From: UBA7672 sp963784415
Lineage (GTDB): Bacteria; Pseudomonadota; Alphaproteobacteria; Caulobacterales; Hyphomonadaceae
Length of the DNA: 64,000 bases
Direction: 5' to 3'
Assembly: GCA_963784415.1 (NCBI GenBank)
Contig: CAWARK010000014.1
Location: forward strand, 62,001 to 126,000
Positions within the stretch are counted from its first letter, which is position 1; every line of letters begins with the position of its first letter. Made by a program: the position numbers and the translations under genes. The notes beneath the pieces were generated by a model. It had not been told where the DNA came from, ran no database searches, and saw only the letters and a program-made list of their open reading frames with translations. Below are positions 1-7,359 of the stretch, piece by piece.

Positions 1-583
1 GCGTCTGCACGATCTGGTACGTGTTGTTGTACATCCCGTTGTTCATCACGGGGCCAGCCCCGCCGGTGAAGCTCATGATGCAGCGTTCCGACAGCGGCCG
101 GATCTCGAAATCATCGAACGTGTTTGACCGGGTGTTGGCGCGCAGGCCGGCGTCGGTATAGGGGATGCGCCCGTCATTGGGATAAGTGATCCAGGACGAG
201 CGGTATTCACCCTTCACCTTGGCATAGCTCTCGCCGGGGTCCATCCAGAACCGATTGTAGGCGCGCGAGGCGTTGCCATCGGACAGCAGCTTCTTGGAGG
301 AAGCCTCGTCCACTTTCGACGCACCGGCCTCTTCGCGCTGGGCGCCGGAATAGACGTTGTGGCGCGTCAGCTTCTCGGCGTCTGCCTCGCTCAGTACGAG
401 CGTCCCGGCGCCCGCCGGGCGCTGCATCGCAGTGAGCGATGTGTTGCTCCAGAAACCACCAAGGTCCGGCGCGCCCCAGCTGGTGTGTGGCGTTTCAGCA
501 GGCGCTGCCGCCTGCGCGTAACAGGCTGGCGACAGGACGCAGGCTCCAGCGACAACCATCGCCAACATCACACTGGTCCGCAT
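1..583 (-). CDS. secreted hypothetical protein, 3' part cut by window edge
   Basis: The reading frame begins at the ATG at 583 and runs off the left edge without a stop, so only the first 194 or so residues are visible. A purine-rich ribosome site (GAGGGAGAGG) lies just upstream of the ATG. The N-terminus is a clear signal peptide with cleavage expected after CYAQA. The mature part opens with a PDLGGFWSNTSL stretch, a pattern I associate with secreted alphaproteobacterial proteins of unknown function, and has two visible cysteines. It sits 36 nt downstream of the redoxin/cytochrome/monooxygenase gene on the same strand, so the two are probably co-transcribed and both products are exported. 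I assign no function. Confidence 0.75.
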   Translation of the reverse strand, partial: MRTSVMLAMVVAGACVLSPACYAQAAAPAETPHTSWGAPDLGGFWSNTSLTAMQRPAGAGTLVLSEADAEKLTRHNVYSGAQREEAGASKVDEASSKKLLSDGNASRAYNRFWMDPGESYAKVKGEYRSSWITYPNDGRIPYTDAGLRANTRSNTFDDFEIRPLSERCIMSFTGGAGPVMNNGMYNNTYQIVQT

Positions 584-619
584 GCGCCTCTCCCTCGATC
601 CTGATGAACCGCTTCCGAC

Positions 620-2623
620 TTATGGCGTCGGATTCCGGCTGCCGCGCGCCGACGCCATGATCTCTCCGAAGTATTTCATGGCGGCGGGCAGTTCCGAAAC
701 GTCGAGCACCGAATCCTTGTTGGCGTCGATCTCGTCGAAGTGCGGACCCAGCGCTGCTTCGACGCGTCCGTGCAGTTCGTTGCGCTGCACCTTGTCGTCG
801 AGGTTGGTATCCAGCGCGCCGATCAGGCGACGCGGCATCTTCATCATGCTCGGCGTTTCGTCGGCGGGATGCGCGACGGTCTCGTCAGCCCACTGAAAGT
901 ACAGCGACGTATAGTGCATCTCTTCCCACGACTGCGGACCCCACACGATTGTCTTGGTCGGATCGGGGTTGGCCGGATTGCGGACCGAGTTGTCGTACCA
1001 GTAGGTCGCGACGATCTTCGAGCCAGCCGGGATCTTCACGGGGTCGGTGAAGCCATAGGTCCGCTGCCAGTTGAAGTCATACCGCGGCAGGCTAATCAGC
1101 ATTTCACGGCTGCCATCCGGGCGCACCAGTTCGAGGCTGCCTGCGCGACCGCGATAGTGCGTGTGCAGGAACACGGACGAGAGCAGGGCGTCTTTCGGGA
1201 AGACGGTGTAGGCGACTTCCTTGTGGTTGTCCTCGCCCGGCGGAATCTCGATCAGGTTATTGGCGATCACGAGGTGCCGCATGATCCGCTCAGGCTCCTG
1301 GCCCTTCGGATAGAAGTAGAAACCGATCTTTGATTTATCGACGGCTTCCTTGCCGTACGGCGTGTAGTGCATCTGGAAGCCCATGCCGCCGCCGGCAGGC
1401 AGCATGATGCCGACCTTTTCGGGCAGCGACAGCGACTCGCCGCCGACAGCGTATTCGCCGTAGGACGCTTCCCACTGCATCGTTGCAGCAGCGCCCGTCG
1501 TACCCAGCTTGGACATGTAGCCGGAGAGAATATGGTGCGTGCCCTGGCGGTCGCCGGGCAGGATGGTCGCCGCTTTCACCCAGCGCGCTTCGGTCTGCGG
1601 GTTCGCGGCGACTGGATACTGATAATCCACCACGCCCGACGCCGGGACGGTGTAGGCCGGGACGTCGATCACGAGGTCGGGCGTACCCAGCGGCCAGTCC
1701 GGCGCCGTGTGGACGGTCGCGGCCAGCGGATCGGCGCCATCGCCGCGCGGCGCGCCAGCCTCGACCCAGTGAACGATCGAGCGCACCTGATCGGGCGACA
1801 GGCTGCCATCATGCTCGAACTTGCCGATCGTGGGATCGGGGTGCCAGGGCGGCATGGTGCGCGTGCGGATCGCCTCGCGGATCATCGGCGCGAACTGCTT
1901 CACCTGTTCGTAGTTCGACATGGCGAACGGCGCGATGCCGCCCGTCTGGTGGCAGGCAACGCACTTCTCTTCCAGCACTGGCGCGATGTCCTTGGCGTAG
2001 GAGATCGAAGCAAACGTGGCGCGCTGGTCGCGCTGCGGGAAGGCGATGGTCGTGCCCTTGCCGGAGACGCTGGCCGAAGCAATCGTGCGGCCCCCGAGCA
2101 CATCGCCCAGCGCTTCTGCGAGGTAACCGCTGGCCTTGGCGCTCGCGCCGCTGGCATCGACCGGCCCATGGTAAAGGATCTTCAGCGTCTTGGGCTCGAT
2201 GATGAACGCTTCGCCGGCATAGCTGACGCCAAGCTGCTCGCCCGCAAGCTGCAGGTTGTCATGCAGGATGGGCACGCTGATCTTCTGCGCTGTCGCTTCG
2301 GCGGCAATCTCCGCGCGTGTCTTCGCCGTTGAGTTCAGCATCAGGAAGGCGACGTCCGGGTGGCTGGCTTGCAGCGACTGCAGCGCCGTCGCCGCCTTGC
2401 GGGAACCGGCATCGCCATTCACCTGCGTTACCAGCACGATGGCCTTCACATCGACCAGCCGCCGCAGGTCCTGCGCGAAGCCATTATTGTCATTGAGCCG
2501 GAAGTTGTCGGCGCGCGCCGGGGTCAGGTTCGCGGGAACCGTATTATTGGCCAGCGCGACGCCGCCCGCCGTGATCGCCAGCGCCAGAATGGCCGCGCCA
2601 GCCAGCATCACCTTCGATTTCAT
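620..2623 (-). CDS. exported redoxin-fold / cytochrome c / copper type II monooxygenase-like fusion with EF-hands
   Basis: This is a protein of 667 residues. The start MKSKVMLAG at 2623 is preferred over an in-frame codon 66 nt upstream because it has a GGGAGA ribosome site and opens a signal peptide. Domain order: signal peptide (1-25); thioredoxin/peroxiredoxin-like domain (about 37-185); one haem site CVACH (221-225); then a region resembling ascorbate-dependent copper monooxygenases, with GTHHIL, QMHYT, FLHTHYRGR and EEMHYTSLYF as likely His/Met copper ligands; and two EF-hand-like loops near the C-terminus (DTNLDDKVQRNE and DANKDSVLDVSE). The redoxin part has GDAGSRK where relatives carry a Cys-Pro, so it probably lacks peroxidatic activity. 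A role in periplasmic oxidation is inferred. It is divergent from a MarR gene that may control it. Confidence 0.8.
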   Translation of the reverse strand: MKSKVMLAGAAILALAITAGGVALANNTVPANLTPARADNFRLNDNNGFAQDLRRLVDVKAIVLVTQVNGDAGSRKAATALQSLQASHPDVAFLMLNSTAKTRAEIAAEATAQKISVPILHDNLQLAGEQLGVSYAGEAFIIEPKTLKILYHGPVDASGASAKASGYLAEALGDVLGGRTIASASVSGKGTTIAFPQRDQRATFASISYAKDIAPVLEEKCVACHQTGGIAPFAMSNYEQVKQFAPMIREAIRTRTMPPWHPDPTIGKFEHDGSLSPDQVRSIVHWVEAGAPRGDGADPLAATVHTAPDWPLGTPDLVIDVPAYTVPASGVVDYQYPVAANPQTEARWVKAATILPGDRQGTHHILSGYMSKLGTTGAAATMQWEASYGEYAVGGESLSLPEKVGIMLPAGGGMGFQMHYTPYGKEAVDKSKIGFYFYPKGQEPERIMRHLVIANNLIEIPPGEDNHKEVAYTVFPKDALLSSVFLHTHYRGRAGSLELVRPDGSREMLISLPRYDFNWQRTYGFTDPVKIPAGSKIVATYWYDNSVRNPANPDPTKTIVWGPQSWEEMHYTSLYFQWADETVAHPADETPSMMKMPRRLIGALDTNLDDKVQRNELHGRVEAALGPHFDEIDANKDSVLDVSELPAAMKYFGEIMASARGSRNPTP

Positions 2624-2676
2624 CGCGTCTTCTCCCGCCGACTTTTCAGCTGCGCCATCATGGGCGCTTTTATTCC

Positions 2677-2689
2677 GTGTATAGTACAC
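2677..2689. promoter_or_regulatory. candidate MarR operator in divergent promoter region
   Basis: The sequence GTGTATAGTACAC is a perfect inverted repeat with 5-bp arms (GTGTA/TACAC) around a 3-bp centre. It lies between the divergent monooxygenase and MarR genes, and on the minus strand it overlaps TATACA, a possible -10 box for the monooxygenase. MarR proteins commonly bind such short palindromes in their own divergent promoter. Assignment to this MarR is inferred from position. Confidence 0.5.
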
Positions 2690-2723
2690 ATATGTTCGAA
2701 TCCGGATTTCGGAGTCAATTCAC

Positions 2724-3200
2724 ATGACCGAGACACAGCGTTCGCAACAATTCGCGGCTCTCGCCACAGCGTTCTCTGATTTGTCAGCGCATCTCAACCA
2801 GCCGCTGCTGAACAATCGCGTTCTGGAAGATGCCGGCGTTGCGCTTGACGCAGCGTTGGCAAGGCTTCTCGTCGGCATCCATCGCCACGGCCCCATAGGC
2901 GTCGTCGACCTGAGCGATCGCAGTGGGCGCGATCACACCACGGTTTCACGCCAGGTCGCCAAGCTGGCTGAACTTGGCCTGGTCGAGCGCAAGGTGAGCG
3001 CCGAGGATCGCCGCGTCAGCAAGATCGCGACGACCACACGCGGCGCCCGGGTCGCGCACGCAGTTTCGGACGCGCACCAGAGACTGGTGCAACCCGTGCT
3101 GGATGACTGGAAAGACCGGGACGTCATCGAACTGACGCGACTCATGCGGCGTCTCGCTGACGACGTTGCAAACCTTCGCACCACGCTGGAACCTGTTTGA
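2724..3200 (+). CDS. MarR-family transcriptional regulator
   Basis: This is a 158-residue protein of typical MarR length. The winged-helix core is visible: VDLSDRSGRDHTTVSRQVAKL is the recognition-helix region, followed by LVERKVSAEDRRVSKIATT, the DxR-type wing conserved in MarR proteins. The flanking helices would form the dimer interface. A GGAG ribosome site precedes the ATG. It is divergent from the redoxin/monooxygenase gene with a palindrome between them, so local autoregulation plus control of that operon is likely. The ligand cannot be read from the sequence. Confidence 0.9.
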   Translation: MTETQRSQQFAALATAFSDLSAHLNQPLLNNRVLEDAGVALDAALARLLVGIHRHGPIGVVDLSDRSGRDHTTVSRQVAKLAELGLVERKVSAEDRRVSKIATTTRGARVAHAVSDAHQRLVQPVLDDWKDRDVIELTRLMRRLADDVANLRTTLEPV

Positions 3201-3307
3201 TGCGCCGCAGCACTCACGTGCGCGACATGCAGATAGTGGAATTGATTCACGCTTTCATTCCGCATCGGTATTGATCCCCCGCAACGCGAGGCGCACGATC
3301 TGAGTCC

Positions 3308-3324
3308 GGGCCGTGGTACGGCCC
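3308..3324. other. short GC hairpin between marR and EF-G-like gene
   Basis: GGGCCGT-GGT-ACGGCCC is a perfect 7-bp stem with a 3-nt loop. No T-run follows on either strand, so it is a weak terminator candidate or a leader structure for the gene at 3399. Confidence 0.4.
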
Positions 3325-3369
3325 TCTGAGGCGTGACTTTCTCCGCGTCCCCTAGGACCGGCCCGTGGC

Positions 3370-3390
3370 CCTTCACCCCATGCGTGAAGG
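3370..3390 (+). promoter_or_regulatory. hairpin sequestering the ribosome binding site
   Basis: CCTTCAC (3370-3376) and GTGAAGG (3384-3390) pair perfectly around a 7-nt loop. The downstream arm contains the GAAGG ribosome site of the EF-G-like gene that starts at 3399. In the folded RNA the Shine-Dalgarno sequence would be occluded, which suggests control of translation. The pairing is seen directly; the regulatory effect is inferred. Confidence 0.45.
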
Positions 3391-3398
3391 AACAAGAC

Positions 3399-5447
3399 AT
3401 GAGCGGAGGAAAGGCGGCGACCGTAAGAGCGGTCGCCTTGAGCGGACCCTGCGGGACCGGAAAAACCACGTTGCTCGAATCCATGCTGCATGCAGCCGGA
3501 CGCGTTCAGCGAAAAGGCTCCGTGTCCCAGGGAACAAGCGTTGGCGATGCGACGGAGGAGGCACGAACAAGAGGTCTGTCGACTGACCTCAACGTCGCCG
3601 GCTTCGACTACATGAACGACCGCTATGTCGTCGTCGATTGCCCCGGGTCCATCGATTTCCTGAGCGAAGCGGATGCTGTCCTGCCAGCGATGGATCTTAC
3701 CATTGTGGTCGCCGATCCCGATCCCGCCCGCGCCGGCCTGCTGCAACCCTTGCTGCGCCGTCTCGACGAGCTGCAGGCCCCGCATTGCATCTTCATCAAC
3801 AAGATCGACAAGGCGCGTGGCCGCGTACGCGACATGATCGCAGCGATCCAGCCTTTCAGTCTCGAGCCGCTCGTCGCGCGCCAGATACCGATCTGGAATG
3901 GTTCGGGCGCCAAAGGCTATATCGATCTCGCGATGGAGCGCGCCTACACCTACGAGTCCGGCAAGCCATCGAAGCTCATCCAGATTCCGGAAGAGGAAAA
4001 AGCGCGCGAGATCGAAGCGCGCTATCGCATGCTCGAACAGATGTCCGACTTCGATGACGATCTGATGGAAGAGCTGGTCAACGAGCACGAACCGACGCGC
4101 GATCACGTCCTCTCCGATCTCGCCGACGAACTCGGCCGGGTGCAGATCGTGCCCGTATTCCTAGGCTCGGCGGAAAACGGATCAGGCGTGCACCGGCTCC
4201 TGAAAGCTCTGCGCCACGAAACACCAGCGCTGACCTATGCAGCGCAACGTGTCGGCGCGGATGGCTCTGCCGCCGCTGTGCTCAAGACGCGCTATGCCGG
4301 GCAGGCCGGTCGCCAGACCATGGTGCGCGTCATGTCGGGCGGCACGCGCGGCCTCATCGATGGCGATATCCTGACCTTGCCCAATGGCGGGACGGAGCGC
4401 ACCGCCGGCGTCTTCACGATCTACGGCGAGAGCCAGGCCAAGGTTGATAAAGCGCCGCCGGGCGACATCGTCTATCTCGGCCGCGTCGAGAAAGCCGCGC
4501 CGGGTGATCTGCTCGGCCTGAACGGACAGAAGCAGGTAGCAGCAGCGCCCAAGGTCGATCGGCCGCCGGTCTATTCGCTGGCCGTCGAGCCGCAGAACCG
4601 TGCCGACGACGTCAAGCTCGCCACCGCCATGGCGCGCCTTGTCGACGAAGACGGCGCGCTGACCTTCGGTCCCGACGCAGAGACGCATGAGTTCCGCCTG
4701 TCAGGGCAGGGGGAGATGCACCTGCGCGTGGCGCTTGATCGTCTGAAGCGCAAGTTCGGCGTCGCGGTTGAATCCCGTACGCCCCAGACCGCCTATCGCG
4801 AAACCATCCGGCAATCCTCGACGCAACGCGGCAAGCACAAGAAACAGTCCGGCGGCCACGGCCAGTTCGGCGACGTCGTGCTGGAGGTGCGCCCCGGCGC
4901 AAAGGGCAGCGGCCTTGTCTTCGACCAGAAGATCCACGGCGGTGTCGTGCCGAAGCAGTATTTCAGCGCGGTGGAAGACGGCGCGCGCGATGCACTGATC
5001 AAGGGGCCGCTCGGCTTTCCGGTCGTTGATGTGGAAGTGACGCTGCTCGACGGTTCCTATCACGCCGTCGACAGTTCGGAGATCGCGTTCCGAACCGCGG
5101 CGCGCATCGGCGTCAACCAGGCGCTGGAGGAATGCGATCCCGTCCTGCTGGAACCGGTCCACCACGTCACCATCCACACGCCATCCGAGCACATGGCGCG
5201 GATCACGGCGCTGGTTCCGGTCCGCCGCGGCCAGATCCTCGGCTTCGAACCACGCGAGGGCTGGTTCGGATGGGACTCCATCCGCGCCTGCATACCGGAG
5301 GACGAGCTGCACGATCTCATCATCGAGATCCGCTCCGCCACGCAGGGTCTCGGACACATGACCACGGCTTACAATCACATGGCCGAGATCACGGGCCGGG
5401 TCGCATCAAAGGTCGTGGAAGCTCGACAGATGTCGGCGGCGAAGTAA
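3399..5447 (+). CDS. elongation factor G-like translational GTPase
   Basis: This is a 682-residue protein with EF-G architecture. The P-loop is GPCGTGKT (17-24), G3 is DCPG and G4 is NKID. Domain II (VMSGGTRGLIDGDIL), domain III and domain IV (HKKQSGGHGQFGDVVLEV) are recognisable, and the C-terminal domain V ends with a conserved GLGHMTTAYNHM-like stretch. It is not the housekeeping fusA: the switch I/G2 RGITI signature is replaced by RGLSTD, G3 is DCPG rather than DTPG, and no str-operon genes (rpsL, rpsG, tuf) adjoin. Such EF-G-like paralogues are known in Alphaproteobacteria with poorly defined roles. The start MSGGKAATV follows GAAGGA; an in-frame upstream codon at 3333 is less likely. 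The leader forms an RBS hairpin. Confidence 0.88.
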   Translation: MSGGKAATVRAVALSGPCGTGKTTLLESMLHAAGRVQRKGSVSQGTSVGDATEEARTRGLSTDLNVAGFDYMNDRYVVVDCPGSIDFLSEADAVLPAMDLTIVVADPDPARAGLLQPLLRRLDELQAPHCIFINKIDKARGRVRDMIAAIQPFSLEPLVARQIPIWNGSGAKGYIDLAMERAYTYESGKPSKLIQIPEEEKAREIEARYRMLEQMSDFDDDLMEELVNEHEPTRDHVLSDLADELGRVQIVPVFLGSAENGSGVHRLLKALRHETPALTYAAQRVGADGSAAAVLKTRYAGQAGRQTMVRVMSGGTRGLIDGDILTLPNGGTERTAGVFTIYGESQAKVDKAPPGDIVYLGRVEKAAPGDLLGLNGQKQVAAAPKVDRPPVYSLAVEPQNRADDVKLATAMARLVDEDGALTFGPDAETHEFRLSGQGEMHLRVALDRLKRKFGVAVESRTPQTAYRETIRQSSTQRGKHKKQSGGHGQFGDVVLEVRPGAKGSGLVFDQKIHGGVVPKQYFSAVEDGARDALIKGPLGFPVVDVEVTLLDGSYHAVDSSEIAFRTAARIGVNQALEECDPVLLEPVHHVTIHTPSEHMARITALVPVRRGQILGFEPREGWFGWDSIRACIPEDELHDLIIEIRSATQGLGHMTTAYNHMAEITGRVASKVVEARQMSAAK

Positions 5448-5517
5448 TAGCGGGCGCTTGCATCGCGGCGTTCTCTCCCCGAAGAGAGATGATCGCAGCG
5501 ATGCAAGGACGCCTGAC

Positions 5518-6807
5518 ATGAACAGACGTGAAATCCTGACCGGGGCAGGCGCGCTGGCCCTTGCCTCCTGCACACAGCTCCCCACCGCGTCTGCTGATCC
5601 ATTCAGCGGTGAAAAGCTGATGGCCGATGTCGACGCCTATGTCGGCTTCGGCACGCACCGCACGGGCAGCACTGGCGATCTCGCCACGTCCGACTGGTTC
5701 GCGAAATACTGGCGCGGACTCGGCTACACAATCGAGCAGACCGACGTCACGTGCCCGAACGCAGACACCCACGTTGCAAAACTCCGCATCGGCGACCAGG
5801 CCTTCGACGGTTTCGCGCAACCGCCGCTGACCTTCACCGCGGAGGGCGGTCTCAGCGCCCCGCTGGCGTGGTGGCAGGCGGACAAGCCCGCCGATGTGTC
5901 CGGCAAGATAGCGCTCGTCTATTTCGATCGCCCGCCCGGCCTGCCATCGCCCAGCGCCGCCTATCGCGACGCCTTCCAGAAATGCGCGGCAGCGGGGGCG
6001 CTCGGCGTTGTCGCTGTCGTGTCTGGCCCATCCGGCGAAGTCGTCGCGATCAACACGCCGGTAAAAATGACGCTCGGCATCCCTGTGCTTCAGATCGGCG
6101 AGAAGGAACGCCAACGCCTCGAAGCCGCCCTTTCTACCGCACCGCCCGGCAAGCTGATAATCGAAGGACCCGGCGGCACGCGTACTGGCCGAAACACCAT
6201 CGCGCGCAGCGGAGATGCCGGCCCATGGGTCATCATCTCCACGCCTCAGAGCGGCTGGTTCACCTGCGGCGGTGAACGTGGTCCCGGCATCGCCATGTCA
6301 CGCGCCCTGTCTGCATGGGCGAAGACAACGCGCTATCCTGTGCGCTGGCTGTTCGTCGCGACCTCCGGCCATGAGTGGGTCGATCACGGCGCAGAGATCT
6401 TTCACAAGACGCAGGCGCCTGGCGCCGCCAACACCGCCCTGTGGTTTCATCTCGGCGCCAGCTTTGGCGCGCGCGCGTATGAAGAGACGCCGAGCGGCCT
6501 TGTCGCAAAATCGTCGCCGAATCTCGTGCGCTCGCTGATGGCGACGCCCGATCTCGCGCCGCTGTGTGAAACGGCCTTCGCCGGACAGCCCGTGATCGAC
6601 AAGCCGTTGCCCGCTGAACTTGCCAAGGCGCTCGGCGAATATCGCCTGGTGCTGGAGGAGGGCTACGCGCCATCCGCCGGCTTCTGGGGCGGCAACGCGC
6701 ACTTCCACACGCCGATCGATGGCGCGTCATCAACGACGCCTGACATCATGGAGCCGATCGCCCGCGCCATCGCGCTGGTGATCGAGAAGCGCCTCGCCCA
6801 GCTCTAG
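5518..6807 (+). CDS. M28-like exported lipoprotein with PA insert, zinc ligands not evident
   Basis: This is a 429-residue protein. The N-terminus MNRREILTGAG...LASC combines a twin-arginine motif with a lipobox-like cysteine (residue 18), suggesting export of a folded lipoprotein. A PA-type insert (KIALVYFDRPPG to GVVAVVSG) precedes a region with the order of an M28 aminopeptidase. Where M28 enzymes have AHxDS and the DNASG metal ligand, this protein has STPQSGW and GERGPG, and the EE pair is replaced by TSGHEW. Only the C-terminal FHTPID resembles a conserved ligand. It may be inactive or use another site. The start at 5518 is chosen for the signal sequence and AAGGA upstream. It ends in a CTAG stop shared with the convergent gene. 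Confidence 0.7.
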   Translation: MNRREILTGAGALALASCTQLPTASADPFSGEKLMADVDAYVGFGTHRTGSTGDLATSDWFAKYWRGLGYTIEQTDVTCPNADTHVAKLRIGDQAFDGFAQPPLTFTAEGGLSAPLAWWQADKPADVSGKIALVYFDRPPGLPSPSAAYRDAFQKCAAAGALGVVAVVSGPSGEVVAINTPVKMTLGIPVLQIGEKERQRLEAALSTAPPGKLIIEGPGGTRTGRNTIARSGDAGPWVIISTPQSGWFTCGGERGPGIAMSRALSAWAKTTRYPVRWLFVATSGHEWVDHGAEIFHKTQAPGAANTALWFHLGASFGARAYEETPSGLVAKSSPNLVRSLMATPDLAPLCETAFAGQPVIDKPLPAELAKALGEYRLVLEEGYAPSAGFWGGNAHFHTPIDGASSTTPDIMEPIARAIALVIEKRLAQL

Positions 6808-7268
6808 CCGTGGCAACGTTCCCAGAGATACTCGACCGGCCGTGACCCATCGAGCTTCGAGATCGTTGCGCCAAGGCCATCCTTGGTCGCGCGGTATTCG
6901 ATGCGCTGCGGATAGTCGTGATCGCCATTCTCGAACACCACCGACGTCGCCGGACCCGCCGCGGACGACGCCTTCTCGATGAACGTGATCGGCCGCTGTC
7001 CTTCGGGCGAGGCGGTATAGTTCGCGCGCGACGGGCGGATATCGATGCGCGACTGTTCCCACGTCGTCACCGCGCCATCATGCGTGGTGGTGGCATAGCC
7101 GAACATGATGCCGCCCTCAGGGTAGGACCACACTTCCTTGTTCACGCCATCCGCCGATTGCCAGCACCCCACCATGAACGGGAAGCGACCCGGATCCATC
7201 TTCGGATTGCTGGCGCAGGCGCCCAGCGCAAGGGCGACGGCAAGAACGGAAACGGCTTTCAGCGACAT
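6804..7268 (-). CDS. DUF6265-like lipoprotein
   Basis: This is a 154-residue lipoprotein precursor: MSLKAVSVLAVALALGAC is followed by mature ASNPKMDPGRFPFMVGCW. The FMVGCW opening, the WEQSRIDIRP region and the DYPQRIEYR block match what I recall of the DUF6265 family, small exported beta-rich proteins of unknown function. GGGGAG precedes the ATG. Its stop codon overlaps that of the convergent M28-like gene, with CTAG at 6804-6807 giving TAG on both strands. Confidence 0.75.
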   Translation of the reverse strand: MSLKAVSVLAVALALGACASNPKMDPGRFPFMVGCWQSADGVNKEVWSYPEGGIMFGYATTTHDGAVTTWEQSRIDIRPSRANYTASPEGQRPITFIEKASSAAGPATSVVFENGDHDYPQRIEYRATKDGLGATISKLDGSRPVEYLWERCHG

Positions 7269-7359
7269 GACGGCTCCCCTGGAATCCAGACGTGTCCAGA
7301 CCTAGCCCAGCGCTACCCGGCCACACAAGTCATCCAGATGTAGTGGCGTGCGCGAGAGG

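Noticed and set aside
3399..5447. Housekeeping elongation factor G (fusA)
   Set aside because: Switch I and G3 motifs differ and the str operon is absent.
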